Source: Micavibrio sp. UBA5572
Lineage (GTDB): Bacteria > Pseudomonadota > Alphaproteobacteria > Micavibrionales > Micavibrionaceae
NCBI GenBank assembly: GCA_002425415.1
Contig: DIMG01000016.1
Coordinates: 310,001-374,000 of the forward strand
Length of the DNA: 64,000 bases
Direction of reading: 5' to 3'
Shown in pieces: positions 63,269 to 64,000 of the stretch; the stretch's first letter is position 1, and the number at the start of each line of letters is the position of its first letter. The notes beneath the pieces are model-generated. The model was not told where the DNA came from and did not search any database. It was given only the letters and a program-made list of their open reading frames with translations. A program made the position numbers and the translations under genes.

Positions 63269-64000
63269 TTATTCGTTATTGTTTTTTTGTCTGGTGAGGG
63301 CTGTCAGAATACCGTGAAGGGTGCTTATCTCCTGATCTGTTAGATTGGCTCTTTGAAATAATGATTTGATATTCCTTGATATTATATCTTTCATCTCATC
63401 CACCCGATAGAAGCGCGATTTGGTGAGTTCTTCATTCAGACGGTTAAAGAAATTGTTGAATTCTGCGGCGGTTGCTGGCTGGCTTTTTCCAGTTGGCAAG
63501 TGTTCTTCCGGTGCTTCAAAAGCCTGTTGAGACCATTCATAGGCCACCAACAATACGGATTGCCCCAAATTAAGAGATGAAAACCCCGGATTGAGTGGAA
63601 TAGAGATGATTTTATGGGCAAAGGCGATTTCGTCATTTGTGAGTCCTGCACGCTCTGCGCCGAACAGAATGGCCGTTTTTTGTCCTGATTTAATCGTTTC
63701 GGTTATATTTTTTGCGGCGTGTCGAGGATTTAAAACCGGTTTGACCAGATCTCGTGGGCGGGCAGTTGTCGCATAAATGGTGTGGCAATCGGCAATGGCA
63801 TCGGCAACGGTTGGGTATATTTGTACCGGAGGCATTAAATCCAGCGCGCCGGAGGACATGGCTTCGGCGCGTTCATTTGGCCAACCGTCTCTGGGATTGA
63901 CGATTCTCAGGTGGCACAGGCCGCAATTCAACATGGCGCGGGCAGTTGCGCCGATATTTTCGCCCATTTGCGGATTGACCAGTACGATAACAGGTTGAGG
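63269..64000 (-). CDS. trmJ: tRNA (cytidine/uridine-2'-O)-methyltransferase TrmJ, 5' end cut by window edge
   Basis: TrmJ is a SPOUT-fold SAM enzyme methylating the 2'-OH of nucleotide 32 in tRNAs. The frame runs open to the window edge, beginning PQPVIVLVNPQMGENIGATA, so the start codon lies outside; the internal ATG is not the start because VLVNPQ is the first family strand. Other blocks are MLNCGLCHLRIVNPRDGWP, AILFGAERAGLTNDEI and SIPLNPGFSSLNLGQSVLLV, the trefoil-knot signature. A helical C-terminal extension completes the protein. Confidence 0.94.
   Translation of the reverse strand, partial: PQPVIVLVNPQMGENIGATARAMLNCGLCHLRIVNPRDGWPNERAEAMSSGALDLMPPVQIYPTVADAIADCHTIYATTARPRDLVKPVLNPRHAAKNITETIKSGQKTAILFGAERAGLTNDEIAFAHKIISIPLNPGFSSLNLGQSVLLVAYEWSQQAFEAPEEHLPTGKSQPATAAEFNNFFNRLNEELTKSRFYRVDEMKDIISRNIKSLFQRANLTDQEISTLHGILTALTRQKNNNE

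Overview
The window is a gene-dense stretch of an alphaproteobacterial chromosome, moderately AT-rich by eye. The lineage call rests on gene order: xseB-ispA-dxs; hrcA-grpE divergent from rph-rdgB-hemW; rpsB-tsf then pyrH-frr-uppS-cdsA-dxr. It is supported by families common in this class: DUF2336, a bactofilin, an RpoH with the box QKSLFFNLRR, an intracellular PHB depolymerase, and the C-terminal module of the large alphaproteobacterial helicase-related protein. I cannot name a genus. A Micavibrio-like or Rhodospirillales-like free-living or predatory bacterium fits best, but that is inference.

Layout, 1-16 kb: a gatC-gatA-gatB operon with two cysteine-rich secreted paralogs between gatA and gatB; ruvX; a YgjP-like metalloprotein; phaZ; a divergent CobD/CbiB-like membrane protein; a Tas-like aldo-keto reductase; two periplasmic cyclophilins; a royal-jelly/yellow-like propeller; radC-purB; a nitroreductase-like gene; map; and a CinA-type gene. 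16.4-19 kb is the only visibly decayed accessory patch: a 22-bp tandem duplication, a Fic remnant, an Mrr-type nuclease remnant, tRNA-Leu(TAA), a MarR-like regulator and a pentapeptide-repeat protein. 19-26.9 kb holds uvrC, a bactofilin, DUF805, xseB-ispA-dxs, nth and ogt.

26.8-37.1 kb is the heat-shock cluster read on the minus strand: hrcA, grpE, then an inserted surface-adhesin pair (inverse autotransporter with a FecR-like domain, plus a secreted protein that seems to carry the rest of a broken Ig-like repeat), then dnaK, dnaJ and dapB. rpoH lies 20 kb further on. 37-43.5 kb holds rph-rdgB-hemW, an unknown periplasmic protein, a helicase C-terminal module standing alone, and a transglutaminase-like protein. 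43.5-50.4 kb is the translation/isoprenoid/phospholipid operon, interrupted between tsf and pyrH by an unknown gene on the other strand. 50.5-64 kb holds a small unknown protein, DUF2336, pgk, a proline iminopeptidase, an SNase-like protein divergent from an M48 lipoprotein peptidase, rpoH, rlmN, a K+ channel with a zinc ribbon, an ArsB/NhaD-type transporter with a CBS protein, rpsD, and the 5'-truncated end of trmJ.

Most of the window is core housekeeping. The unusual content is concentrated in insertions into otherwise conserved operons (gatCAB, grpE-dnaK, tsf-pyrH), the split inverse autotransporter, the isolated helicase module, and candidate mRNA-leader structures at rpsB, rpsD and dnaK. 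I found no CRISPR array, rRNA, prophage or intact insertion sequence.
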